Counted from the stretch's first letter, positions 22,530 through 29,518 are shown. The stretch: 29,518 nt of DNA from Chloroflexi bacterium UBA4733 (GCA_002404055.1 DHIZ01000424.1:22005-51522); one strand, 5' to 3'. Notes: generated from the letters alone by a model not told the origin. Numbers and translations: made by a program.

Positions 22530-23090
22530 TCAAGCGCCGGAGAAGGCGTCAAAGTCCGGCACGATCATGGCATCGCGAACTCGGCCACCAGGGTTGTCCA
22601 TCGGGCGCCCATCGTCGGTGCGGCGGTGCCCGCTGAGCAGCATCATGAACTGCACCGCTGCGCCAGGTGTCACAGGCCACACCCCTGCGTGCCAGACGCC
22701 TCGCCGAAAGGCGAAGACATCGCCCTGGTGGATGAGGAAGCAGTGCATGCGCTCCAGCGACGGCGTCTCGTCCACGTCATCCGGCTGCAGGGACGGCGCA
22801 GCCGGCACGTAGAAGTCGCCCTCAAGGGCAATCCACAACTCCTCGGAGTGCAGGTGCCGGTCGAACCCGGCAGGACGTGGTGCATGGCTTGCGTTCGAAT
22901 AGAAGTGCGAGATGTCTACCGTCGAACCCTGACCAATCTCGAAGCCCGCGTAGGCGGGAAAGAACTGACTCGCCTTCTGGGCGTCTCTGGGGGGAGGGAC
23001 AATTCGTCGGGCAACGGCGCTGAACTCCGGGTCGTCGACAGTCTTGATCGGTAGCTTGACGAGACGTGGGGTCGAGGATGTATCACTCAT
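22530..23090 (-). CDS. Ureidoglycolate-lyase-like cupin protein
   Basis: This 186-residue protein has one cupin-type beta barrel most like the AllA/ureidoglycolate lyase family. The core reads FDRHLHSEELWIALEGDFYV (His and Glu of the metal/substrate site), then GDVFAFRRGVWHAGVWPVTP (the family's RGVWH motif) and VQFMMLLSGHRR. The length is close to the AllA family. It is cytoplasmic. AGGAGG lies 9 bases before the ATG. It is on the minus strand downstream of the broken SDR (55 bases), probably in the same transcript, which starts at the GntR-type promoter near 24.2 kb. In sugar-acid loci such proteins may act on 2-hydroxy- or keto-acid intermediates instead of ureidoglycolate; the true substrate is uncertain. 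Confidence 0.85.
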   Translation of the reverse strand: MSDTSSTPRLVKLPIKTVDDPEFSAVARRIVPPPRDAQKASQFFPAYAGFEIGQGSTVDISHFYSNASHAPRPAGFDRHLHSEELWIALEGDFYVPAAPSLQPDDVDETPSLERMHCFLIHQGDVFAFRRGVWHAGVWPVTPGAAVQFMMLLSGHRRTDDGRPMDNPGGRVRDAMIVPDFDAFSGA

Positions 23091-23144
23091 GGGGCAATTC
23101 CTCCTGAACTCAGCACTCCACCTGGCCGCCTAGCGACGTCCAGA

Positions 23145-23897
23145 CTAGAGCGCGGTATGCCCGCCGTCAACAGTGAGCGACGAGCCGGTGACGAAGCCAG
23201 TCCGGTCGGAGAGCAAGAAGAGCACGGCCTAGGCGACGTCCTGGGGCTGGCCCAGCCGCTTGATCAGGTAGTCTTTACGCATTTCATTCATTACTTCCTC
23301 GTTGCTCGCCATCCCGGCCGTCATCTCGGTGTAGACGAAGCCCGGGCAGACGGCGTTCACCCGGATCTGATGCGCGGCCAGGTCAGCGGCCATAGCCCGC
23401 GTGAGGCCGACGATGGCCGCCTTGCTCGTGACGTAGGCGCAAGCGCCGGGCAAGGCGACAAAGGCGAGGTCTGAGGCGGTGTTCACGATGGCGCCGCCCC
23501 GTCCGGCACGCACCATCGCGCCGGCGACGTACTTGGCGACCAGCATCTGGCCTTTGACATTCACCGCCAGGGTCCGGTCAATCGCCGCTTCGGTGATGTC
23601 GAGGACCGATCCATCTTCGGGATGCAGGAGCCCCGCGTGGTTGTGCAGCAGATCAATGGCTCCCCAGGTGGCGACGACACGCTCGACCATTGCCGCGACT
23701 GCCGCCGCTTGGGAGACGTCTGCCGCCACAGCGAGCGCGTGCTGCCGGCCGATGCGGTCTGCCACGGCCTGCGCGCGCTCGGCTATTACGTCAACCACGG
23801 CGACGCGTGCCCCCTCCCGGGCCAGCAGTTCAGCCGTCGCCGCGCCAATGCCCGAGCCAGCGCCCGTCACTACGGCCACTTTCCCATCGAACTGCAT
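23145..23897 (-). pseudogene. Short-chain dehydrogenase interrupted by an amber codon
   Basis: Full-length SDR coding (about 250 residues) is present in one frame. TGAGSGIGAATAELL is at the start, VVDVIAER after beta2, HNHAGLL sits where NNAG is usual, SDLAFVALPGACAYVTSKAA carries Ser, Tyr and Lys, and the C-terminus AVLFLLSDRTGFVTGSSLTV ends in DGGHTAL. A TAG at 23231-23229 interrupts it within DVA*AVLFLL, where the family has Glu or another polar residue (GAG to TAG is one change). Termination there would remove about 28 residues, including the last strand and tetramer contacts. The ATG at 23897 has GGAGGG 9 bases upstream. It may be a recent pseudogene, a strain-specific allele or a base-call error, since the rest is undamaged. 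Confidence 0.85.
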
Positions 23898-23926
23898 CGC
23901 TCTGTCCCTCCCTACCGGCGCCACCA

Positions 23927-24200
23927 TCACCTGCCGGCGGCTTGCAGCGTCACGATCTCCTCCAGTGGCGAGTCGCCACGTGAAAACGGCAGGTCGATTG
24001 CCCGGCGGCGCAAGCTCGACTCGAAGATGGCCATGATGATTTCCAGGCCCCCCCCACCAGGCTGCCGATGCCTGAGTCCGACCGTGCCGGCTCGCCGTAC
24101 ACGGTGAGCCGCGCTCCTGGCCCCCACAGCCAGGCGTATTCACCTCGATCGTCCCCCCTTCGCCACGGAGGATCGCGCGGGTGTAGGCCCGTTGACAATT
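23927..24200 (-). pseudogene. Frameshifted C-terminal remnant of a Gfo/Idh/MocA oxidoreductase
   Basis: Three minus-strand frames in succession spell one protein end: AILRGEGGTIEV (near 24165-24130), then EYAWLWGPGARLTVYGEPAR (near 24145-24085), then GLEIIMAIFESSLRRRAIDL and PLEEIVTLQAAGR to the TGA at 23929-23927. These are the final strands and the LEIIxAIxES helix of the Gfo/Idh/MocA substrate domain. The Rossmann domain and EKP motif are gone, and at least two frameshifts are needed. The remnant begins within about 20 bases of the predicted transcription start of the promoter at 24198-24226, so a deletion has moved that promoter next to the gene's end. It is followed by the SDR after 29 bases. 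Confidence 0.75.
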
Positions 24201-24226
24201 GTACCCAATACCCTGCCATCTGTCAA
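24198..24226 (-). promoter_or_regulatory. Promoter reading left, -35 inside palindrome site 2
   Basis: On the minus strand TTGACA (24226-24221) is followed after 17 bases by TACAAT (24203-24198), close to consensus. The -35 box is the centre of the palindrome at 24214-24235. It would drive the dehydrogenase remnant, the SDR and perhaps the cupin. Confidence 0.7.
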
Positions 24227-24235
24227 CAGATCGCA
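24214..24235. promoter_or_regulatory. Predicted GntR-FCD operator (site 2)
   Basis: TGCCATCTGT and ACAGATCGCA flank CA; 9 of 10 arm positions pair. The core CCATCTGTCAACAGAT (16 bases) is identical to that of the perfect palindrome at 11921-11948 beside the GntR gene. Confidence 0.75.
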
Positions 24236-24244
24236 GCCAGACAC

Positions 24245-24421
24245 CAGGGCCTTTTCACCACACGGGACCACCCTCTGATCGGGGGGCGGGCTACGTCTCT
24301 GGACGGCGGCCAGGGCTCCGGCGACTGCGGTCGCCCGGTCCCGACGCCAGTCGCGTCCCCTGGCGGCAGACCGCAGACGGGGCCCCAACCGCCCGATCCC
24401 ACGGATAGTGAAAAGGCCCTG
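24245..24421. repeat. 14-bp inverted repeat framing the divergent promoter pair
   Basis: CAGGGCCTTTTCAC (24245-24258) and GTGAAAAGGCCCTG (24408-24421) are perfect inverted copies. Each lies exactly 18 bases upstream of the TTGACA of its adjacent promoter (24226 leftward, 24440 rightward), in the same orientation relative to transcription. This placement suggests an activator or second-regulator site. The roughly 150 GC-rich bases between the copies contain no gene that I can support. Confidence 0.7.
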
Positions 24422-24430
24422 CCCACAAGG

Positions 24431-24452
24431 TGCCGCCTGTTGACAGATGGCA
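24431..24452. promoter_or_regulatory. Predicted GntR-FCD operator (site 3)
   Basis: TGCCGCCTGT and ACAGATGGCA flank TG; 8 of 10 arm positions pair. On the reverse strand it reads TGCCATCTGTCAACAG, matching sites 1 and 2. Confidence 0.7.
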
Positions 24453-24468
24453 GATTGACTGGTACACT
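24440..24468 (+). promoter_or_regulatory. Promoter reading right, -35 inside palindrome site 3
   Basis: TTGACA (24440-24445) and TACACT (24463-24468) are 17 bases apart. The start of transcription would be near 24475, giving a leader of about 55 bases before the dehydrogenase at 24530. Confidence 0.68.
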
Positions 24469-24529
24469 GCCACCGCGGCTGAATTCGGACTTCACGGCCC
24501 TAATGGTTTCGTGCAGAGAGAGAACCTCG

Positions 24530-25600
24530 ATGACGCCCACACCTCCTGGCATCGCCCTGTTGAGCTTTGCCCACGGGCATCAGGCAGGCTGGGCCCGCGT
24601 GTTCCAGGCGGATGATCGCGTGCGTCTTGCCTGTGTCTGGGACGAAGACCCGGCGCGCGGACGCCTGGCTGCCGAGAAGCTGGGCATTCCCTTCCTGCCG
24701 CGCCTGGACGACGCGCTCGGCTACGCCGACGTGACTGCCGTCACGATCTGCTCGACCAACGATGCCCACACCGACCTCGCCGTGGCGGCGGCACGGGCCG
24801 GCAAGGACATCATGCTCCAGAAGCCTATGGCGACGACGCTGACCGATTGCGACCGCATCGTGGCGGCCGTCGAAGACGCCGGCGTCCGGTTCTATCAGTC
24901 ACATAATCTACGCTTCGATCCCGTCCACCAGGAGATCAAGCGCGTGGTAGAGACCGGGGAGATCGGCCGCATCGCTATCGCCCGGCGGCGGCACTCCCAC
25001 CCCTTTGCCCTCACCAATCAGCAGCTCCTGGATGCTATGGACCTGGCCGACCCGGTCAAGGCAGGGGGCGGCGCCTTTATGGACGAGGGGGCGCACGTGG
25101 CGCTCTGGTTCCTGTGGATGTTCGGCGCGCCCAAGTCGGTGACCGGCATCGTCACCACTTCCCTGACCCCACAGCAGCCTGACGTCGAGGACAATGGCGT
25201 GCTGCTCTACCGCTATGCCGACGGCATGATCGGCGTGCATCAATCGAGCTGGACGGAGTTGGCTTCCACCAGCACGATCGAGCTGTCCGGGGACCAGGGC
25301 GTGCTCGTGGCGACGGGCACCGACATCACGACGTCACGCAGTGCGATAGCCGGCGAGCCCCCCCTGCGCATCTGGCGCCACCGCGCCGAAGCGTCCGCCG
25401 GCACGCCGGGCGAGTGGGTGACGTCGCCGGTGCAACTGGCCGCCAACCGTGGGGCCGGTACCGCCCAGGCCTTTGTCAACATGCTGACCGGCAGCGGTCC
25501 TTCGCCGTGCGACGCTAGCACGGCCCGCACGGCGGTGGCCATGGTACTCGCCGGCTACGCTTCGTCACGTGAGGGACGGGCGATGCCGGTTGAACGCTAG
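24530..25600 (+). CDS. Gfo/Idh/MocA family oxidoreductase
   Basis: This 356-residue dehydrogenase has a divergent Rossmann opening (IALLSFAHGHQAGWARVFQ) in which the usual GxGxxG is replaced by SFAHGH, seen in a subgroup of the family. The EKP motif reads QKP (IMLQKPMATTLTD). Substrate-domain signatures are QSHNLRFDPVHQEIKRVVE, GGGAFMDEGAHVALWFLWMF (conserved acidic and His residues) and GMIGVHQSSWTE. The ATG at 24530 has only a weak AGAGAGA site; upstream in-frame sequence is promoter and operator DNA, not protein. The promoter carries palindrome site 3, so it should belong to the GntR-FCD regulon together with the MDR dehydrogenase 12 kb away. Confidence 0.9.
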   Translation: MTPTPPGIALLSFAHGHQAGWARVFQADDRVRLACVWDEDPARGRLAAEKLGIPFLPRLDDALGYADVTAVTICSTNDAHTDLAVAAARAGKDIMLQKPMATTLTDCDRIVAAVEDAGVRFYQSHNLRFDPVHQEIKRVVETGEIGRIAIARRRHSHPFALTNQQLLDAMDLADPVKAGGGAFMDEGAHVALWFLWMFGAPKSVTGIVTTSLTPQQPDVEDNGVLLYRYADGMIGVHQSSWTELASTSTIELSGDQGVLVATGTDITTSRSAIAGEPPLRIWRHRAEASAGTPGEWVTSPVQLAANRGAGTAQAFVNMLTGSGPSPCDASTARTAVAMVLAGYASSREGRAMPVER

Positions 25601-25612
25601 TCCTCCAGGGTA

Positions 25613-25626
25613 TCGCTGAAATCAGC
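25613..25626. terminator. Small hairpin after the dehydrogenase gene
   Basis: CGCTG-AAAT-CAGCG forms a short perfect stem 13 bases after the stop at 25600. It has no T-run. It could weakly separate the dehydrogenase from the downstream lipoprotein gene. Confidence 0.3.
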
Positions 25627-25759
25627 GGAGGTGCGCCCGAGACCGGAATAACGGACGGGCTGTGTGTGGAGTGAACGGTGGAAGGGGGCGTCTGCTGCTC
25701 GGCACGTTTTAACCTTCGGCCTTGGTAATGAGTATTCGACTTGGAATAGGAGCAAAATC

Positions 25760-27268
25760 ATGACAGATCGCGGTACCAGTACTGTGGTGGCCCGAGTCAC
25801 ACGCCGGGTCGCCATGCGCGGACTTGGTGTAAGTGGCTTAGGAGTGTTGACCGCTTCGCTGCTGGCGGCGTGTGGCGCATCATCAGCGACGTCGCAGACG
25901 TCGTCAACGACGACACACGTATCCTCAACCAGCCCTGCGGTGAGCGCTTCCAGTAGCACAACCGCGTTGACGACAAGCGCGACGTCGTCGGCAGCTTCGT
26001 CCACTTCGGCCAGCGTCGCGCCGGCCACAACGTCCAGCGCAGCGGCGGCCGCGCCGTCTCGCGCTGCGGTGTCGCTGCGCTGGGTGACCAATGACGCGCC
26101 TCGAGCCAAGCTGTTGGATCAGCTTGCGAAGAAGTTCGAGGCAGCGAATCCCGGTCTGAGTGTCACTCATCAGGATGCGACTGGCCCGTACGACTCGACG
26201 ACTATTTCCACGTGGGCGGCCAGCGGCTCTCTTCCGGACGTGTTCTACAACCGGACGTTCTACACGGCGTTCCGGGCGTACCAAGGTTGGACCGTTCCGC
26301 TTGATCCCTACGTGCAACGGGACAAGGTGTCGCTTGATGAGTTCTACCCGGCGGAAATGAACAACTGCACGTGGCAAGGCAAGGTGCAGTCCCTTCCATA
26401 TGACTGGTCGGTCTTTGGGATCTTCTACAACGTTGACATGTTCAAGAGCGCCGGTGTAAACCCGCCGCCGCAAGACGGCAACTGGACGTGGAACGACCTC
26501 CTGCAGATTGCGCAGCACTTCACGAAAACAACAAACGGCCGGCAAACGCAATGGGGGTACAACGGGCAGCCCAACGACTGGGTGGCCTTCGGGGTGCTCG
26601 AAGCAAATGGGGGGCAGATTTTATCGTCAGACCTCAAGAAGTGTATTATCGCGGACCCGCAGAACATCCAGACGCTGCAGTTCTTCACTGATCTAGTCCG
26701 TAAGTGGCACGTCTCACCCGGCCCCGGAGACGTACCGACGGCCGTTAAGGACCCTTTTGCCAGCAGTCTTGTCGCTATGGTGTATCAGGGCTCCTGGGCA
26801 ATTCTCAACGAGCGGTCGCTCATCGGCTCGCGCTTCGACTGGGATGTCGCTCCGCTCCCGAAGGGTTCGACGGGAAAGCTGCCTACCACAGGCGCCGGCG
26901 GGGCCTGGTCCATCGGGGTAAACAGCAAGCAGAAGGACGACGCCTGGTTGCTACTCAAGTATATCACATCCCCTGAGGCCGAGAACTACCTGGTGTCTGA
27001 GCAAGTCGGCTCTTTACCCGGTAATGTCAAGTCCATGCCCGCTTACCTGGACGCTCTTAATAAAAACGCCCAGCCGCCCCAGCACGCCTCCATCTTTCCC
27101 GATGAGGCGAAGCAGGCGTTTCCGGTGCCGAACATTCCGTACTACAACCAGTTCATCGCCGCTCTGGACCCGATCTTCGGGTCCATCTACGCCGGGCAGT
27201 CGCCGCAGGCTATGCTGCAGCAGTTGGAAACGGCAGCCAACGCCTTCATCCCTCAGTACACGTTCTAG
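25760..27268 (+). CDS. Family-1 extracellular solute-binding lipoprotein (paralogue of 20819-22318)
   Basis: This is a 502-residue solute-binding lipoprotein. A basic stretch with paired arginines (ARVTRRVAMRGLGVSGLG) leads to the lipobox SLLAAC near residues 31-36, and a Ser/Thr/Ala-rich linker spans about residues 37-95. The binding domain includes LRWVTNDAPRAKLLDQLAKK, GKVQSLPYDWSVFGIFYNVD, VLEANGGQILSSDLKKCIIA and FDWDVAPLPKGSTGK, and ends FIPQYTF. Long identical segments show it arose by duplication of, or with, the protein at 20819-22318. AGGAG lies 7 bases before the ATG. It is followed after 52 bases by the beta-propeller/PHP gene. No membrane or ATPase components of a transporter are encoded nearby. 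Confidence 0.94.
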   Translation: MTDRGTSTVVARVTRRVAMRGLGVSGLGVLTASLLAACGASSATSQTSSTTTHVSSTSPAVSASSSTTALTTSATSSAASSTSASVAPATTSSAAAAAPSRAAVSLRWVTNDAPRAKLLDQLAKKFEAANPGLSVTHQDATGPYDSTTISTWAASGSLPDVFYNRTFYTAFRAYQGWTVPLDPYVQRDKVSLDEFYPAEMNNCTWQGKVQSLPYDWSVFGIFYNVDMFKSAGVNPPPQDGNWTWNDLLQIAQHFTKTTNGRQTQWGYNGQPNDWVAFGVLEANGGQILSSDLKKCIIADPQNIQTLQFFTDLVRKWHVSPGPGDVPTAVKDPFASSLVAMVYQGSWAILNERSLIGSRFDWDVAPLPKGSTGKLPTTGAGGAWSIGVNSKQKDDAWLLLKYITSPEAENYLVSEQVGSLPGNVKSMPAYLDALNKNAQPPQHASIFPDEAKQAFPVPNIPYYNQFIAALDPIFGSIYAGQSPQAMLQQLETAANAFIPQYTF

Positions 27269-27320
27269 ACTGGCTCCACAAAGGGATCTCGGCGTCGATT
27301 GCAGGGAAGGGCAATTCCAA

Positions 27321-29510
27321 ATGAACACCGCGGATGGAACAGGCGGGCCCGATTTCATGCACGCCCGCGCGGGACACCTATCAGCGGTCGGAGCCATAGC
27401 ACCGGCACAGACCACCGGGTCAGTCGGTGCGGAACCAGCACAGCTCTCGCCAGAAGCCGGGGATGCTGACTACCCGGCGCTCTGCTTCGCGCCTGACGGT
27501 TCTGCCTGGGCTGTATGGCTGACTTATGCGGTCGGCACCGATCGCATTTTTGCGGCGCATTGGACCGGCCAACAATGGGAAGCCCACGGGTCCATTCCCG
27601 GTGTACAGGGTGATCTGTACAAACCGGCCTGCGGCGTCGATGGCGCAGGCCGGCTGTGGGTTGTTTGGCCGCAACAGGTGTCGTCCGACTGGGACTTGTG
27701 GTACACGTATGCGCAGCACGGGCAGTGGGCCGAACCCCGGCGGGTTGTGAACCGCAAGGGGACAGACTTCGCACCCCGCATCACCAGCGGCCCGAACGGA
27801 TCGTTGTTTCTGGTCTGGCAGGCCTGGTCCGGCACGAGCTTCGACATCCTTTTGTCGGAGCTCCGCGGCGAGGTGTGGAGCGATCCCGAGATCGTCACCG
27901 CGAATGCAGCCAACGACTGGTCTCCGGCGTTGGCGGTCGCCCCAGACGGATCCATCAATGTCGTCTGGGACAGCTACCGAAATGGCGACTTCGATGTCTT
28001 CCTTCGCCGCAAACAGGGCGGGCAATGGGGCCCAGAAATCCCCATCGCCATCACCAACCGTTTTGAAGGGTATGCGAGTATCGCGGCCGACGCCGACAGC
28101 ACGCTGTGGATCGCCTACGAAGAGCGCACCGAGCAGTGGGGTAAAGATCGCGGGCACGCCATCTCCCCCAACTTCGATGAACTCGACACGCTGCTGGGAT
28201 TTTCGCGGACGCGCGTCGTCTGTTACCAGGGCGGGAACCTGCTGCAGCCGGTGCAGCCACCAAAGGCGAGCACCCACCCGTACGACTGGTGCGGCGACCA
28301 TCTGCCGTGGATCACGGTGGGTCGCGATGGCCGCGTGTGGCTCGGCTATCGCCGGCCGACGCTGGACCACCCGGGTTGGAATGGCAAACCGTCGAGCGAT
28401 CAGCGCGCGGGCGTTCCCGGTCTACGTCCGGCGGGAAGCCGCAGCCTCATCCCGCTGCGCGCGTGGTGGAATAACTACGCGATCTACCTGGACGGCGACC
28501 GCTGGAGCGAGCCGCACTCCTTCCATGATTCGGCCTCGCGGGTGGACAGCGATTTTAGCGGCGCGGCGCTCCCCGATGGCCGCCTGTTCGCGGTCTGGCA
28601 CTCGGACAGCCGCCAGCCCGTGGGAGATTCGTCCATGGTGCTGCCCACGGAGAACCGAATCTATGCCGGCGTGCTGCCCGCGCCAGGCACGCCGATAAGC
28701 GTTCCTGCCCTACAGGCGGCTGAAACCGGAATGCCGCCGGATGCCGCTGAGGTCGGCAGAGAACGCCGGTCGGTGGAACAGGTCAGGTCCTACCGCTCTG
28801 GAGCGTTCCACGTGTATCGGGGAGACCTGCACCGCCATACCAATATCTCGTGGGATGGCGCCTCCGATGCCTCCATCACCGATCTGTTCCGCTATGCGCT
28901 CGACGCTGCAGCACTGGATTTTGTCGCGCCCACGGACCACAATCAAGGACCCGGCCCGGATGTCGAATACGTCTGGTGGCGCACACAGAAGATTGTGGAT
29001 GTGTTCAACCTCCCGCCGCGCTTCGTGTCCCTATTTGGGTATGAACGCGGCCTCGGGCATCCCCATGGGCACCGGAACATCATCGAGGCGCAGCGCGGCA
29101 CACGCACCTTTCCGCGCACCGGCCCGGACGCAAGGCACGTCGCTCCTGATGATACGCTTCAGCTTTTCGAGCATGTCCGCCAGAGCGGCGGCATCACCAT
29201 CCCGCATGAGAGCGGGGAAGTCGGAACCGTGTGGAACGACAAGGACCCGGCGGTCGAACCGGTGGTGGAGATCTACCAGGGATGCCGTACCTCCTACGAA
29301 TATGAAGGAGCACCCCGATCGGATGCTCGCCTGAAGCCCACCTTCGCCTACTACCCCCAGGGCTTCGTCTGGAACGCATGGCGGCAGGGTTTTCGCCTGG
29401 GAGTGATCGCCAGTTCCGATCACCAGTCCACGCACATCGCCTACGCCAATGTGTACGCACCCGAGCTTACCCGAGAAGCGCTGCTGGCATCGCTTAAGAG
29501 CCTATCCTAA
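27321..29510 (+). CDS. Beta-propeller/PHP-domain fusion protein, probably 3'-truncated
   Basis: The visible protein has 729 residues. Residues ~45-460 hold repeats of the type DGSxxxVWxxxxxxDxDIxxxxxxGxxW (SLFLVWQAWSGTSFDILLSE; SINVVWDSYRNGDFDVFLRR), a BNR/sialidase-like beta-propeller. From residue ~500 a PHP metallohydrolase domain follows: GDLHRHTNISWDG, VAPTDHNQGPGPD, FGYERGLGHPHGHRNIIE, ITIPHESGEVG and GVIASSDHQSTH, supplying the His/Asp/Glu metal ligands. The reading ends ALLASLKSLS-TAA, where relatives continue (SLKSR-type) with a further beta domain. The truncation coincides with a possible IS end at 29498. There is no signal peptide. AAGGG lies about 9 bases before the ATG. Natural substrate unknown; phosphoester or sugar-ester hydrolysis is possible. 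Confidence 0.82.
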   Translation: MNTADGTGGPDFMHARAGHLSAVGAIAPAQTTGSVGAEPAQLSPEAGDADYPALCFAPDGSAWAVWLTYAVGTDRIFAAHWTGQQWEAHGSIPGVQGDLYKPACGVDGAGRLWVVWPQQVSSDWDLWYTYAQHGQWAEPRRVVNRKGTDFAPRITSGPNGSLFLVWQAWSGTSFDILLSELRGEVWSDPEIVTANAANDWSPALAVAPDGSINVVWDSYRNGDFDVFLRRKQGGQWGPEIPIAITNRFEGYASIAADADSTLWIAYEERTEQWGKDRGHAISPNFDELDTLLGFSRTRVVCYQGGNLLQPVQPPKASTHPYDWCGDHLPWITVGRDGRVWLGYRRPTLDHPGWNGKPSSDQRAGVPGLRPAGSRSLIPLRAWWNNYAIYLDGDRWSEPHSFHDSASRVDSDFSGAALPDGRLFAVWHSDSRQPVGDSSMVLPTENRIYAGVLPAPGTPISVPALQAAETGMPPDAAEVGRERRSVEQVRSYRSGAFHVYRGDLHRHTNISWDGASDASITDLFRYALDAAALDFVAPTDHNQGPGPDVEYVWWRTQKIVDVFNLPPRFVSLFGYERGLGHPHGHRNIIEAQRGTRTFPRTGPDARHVAPDDTLQLFEHVRQSGGITIPHESGEVGTVWNDKDPAVEPVVEIYQGCRTSYEYEGAPRSDARLKPTFAYYPQGFVWNAWRQGFRLGVIASSDHQSTHIAYANVYAPELTREALLASLKSLS

Positions 29511-29518
29511 AACCTGGC
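29498..29518. mobile_element. Possible insertion-sequence left end at the window edge
   Basis: The last 21 bases (GAGCCTATCCTAAAACCTGG then C) resemble the terminal inverted repeat of some DDE-type insertion sequences, and the PHP frame loses family similarity exactly here. TTAA at 29494-29497 could be a target duplication. The element body would lie outside the window, so this is tentative. Confidence 0.35.

Noticed and set aside
24068..24529. N-terminal extension of the dehydrogenase at 24530
   Set aside because: This stretch is promoter, operator and inverted-repeat DNA plus an antisense remnant; the family fold starts at 24530.

Overview
The window is GC-rich, densely coded bacterial DNA. 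It looks like a Chloroflexota-type genome (Thermomicrobia/Ktedonobacteria-like, moderate confidence). The grounds are several solute-binding lipoproteins with a twin-arginine start, a lipobox and a long Ser/Thr/Ala linker, plus an expansion of Gfo/Idh/MocA dehydrogenases and xylose-isomerase-like TIM barrels. No rRNA, tRNA, CRISPR array or core housekeeping gene was seen. This is an accessory carbohydrate or organic-acid catabolism region.

Layout, left to right. (1) 1-382: a hairpin resembling an IS200/IS605 end, then scraps of two genes. (2) 375-2744, minus strand: a dehydrogenase, a TIM-barrel isomerase and a decayed GH29 alpha-L-fucosidase, behind a promoter with a LacI-type operator. (3) 2859-9880, plus strand: LacI regulator, signal-less solute-binding protein, dehydrogenase, VOC protein, fumarase/aspartase-superfamily lyase and SDR, all joined by 1- or 4-base stop/start overlaps, ending in an N-terminally deleted E1-beta subunit. 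(4) 9921-14343: a glycosidase N-terminal scrap, ThuA-like protein and MDR dehydrogenase (minus), divergent from GntR-FCD regulator, SDR and cyclase (plus). (5) 14399-15181: a HigBA-type toxin-antitoxin pair. (6) 15452-22318, minus: dehydrogenase, half a solute-binding protein, and the set sulfatase, isomerase, dehydrogenase, solute-binding lipoprotein. (7) 22530-24200, minus: ureidoglycolate-lyase-like cupin, an SDR broken by an amber codon, and a frameshifted dehydrogenase C-terminus. (8) 24530-29510, plus: dehydrogenase, solute-binding lipoprotein, and a beta-propeller/PHP protein cut short near the right edge at a possible IS end.

Regulation is unusually readable. Three promoters share the pattern TTGACA-17-TACAnT, and in each the -35 box lies inside the same palindrome (consensus TGCCATCTGT-CA-ACAGATGGCA). 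One copy sits between the divergent GntR and MDR genes. The other two, 12 kb away, form a mirror-image divergent pair, each with an upstream 14-bp box at the same distance. This predicts a small GntR-FCD regulon. The LacI gene and the toxin-antitoxin pair have leaderless promoters of identical geometry.

Functionally, the genes suggest oxidation, isomerisation, lyase and aldehyde/keto-reduction steps on unusual, possibly sulfated or deoxy sugars. The exact substrates cannot be read from sequence. The region is strongly eroded: at least eight gene remnants or truncations lie in 29.5 kb, and no ABC permease or ATPase gene accompanies any of the solute-binding proteins.
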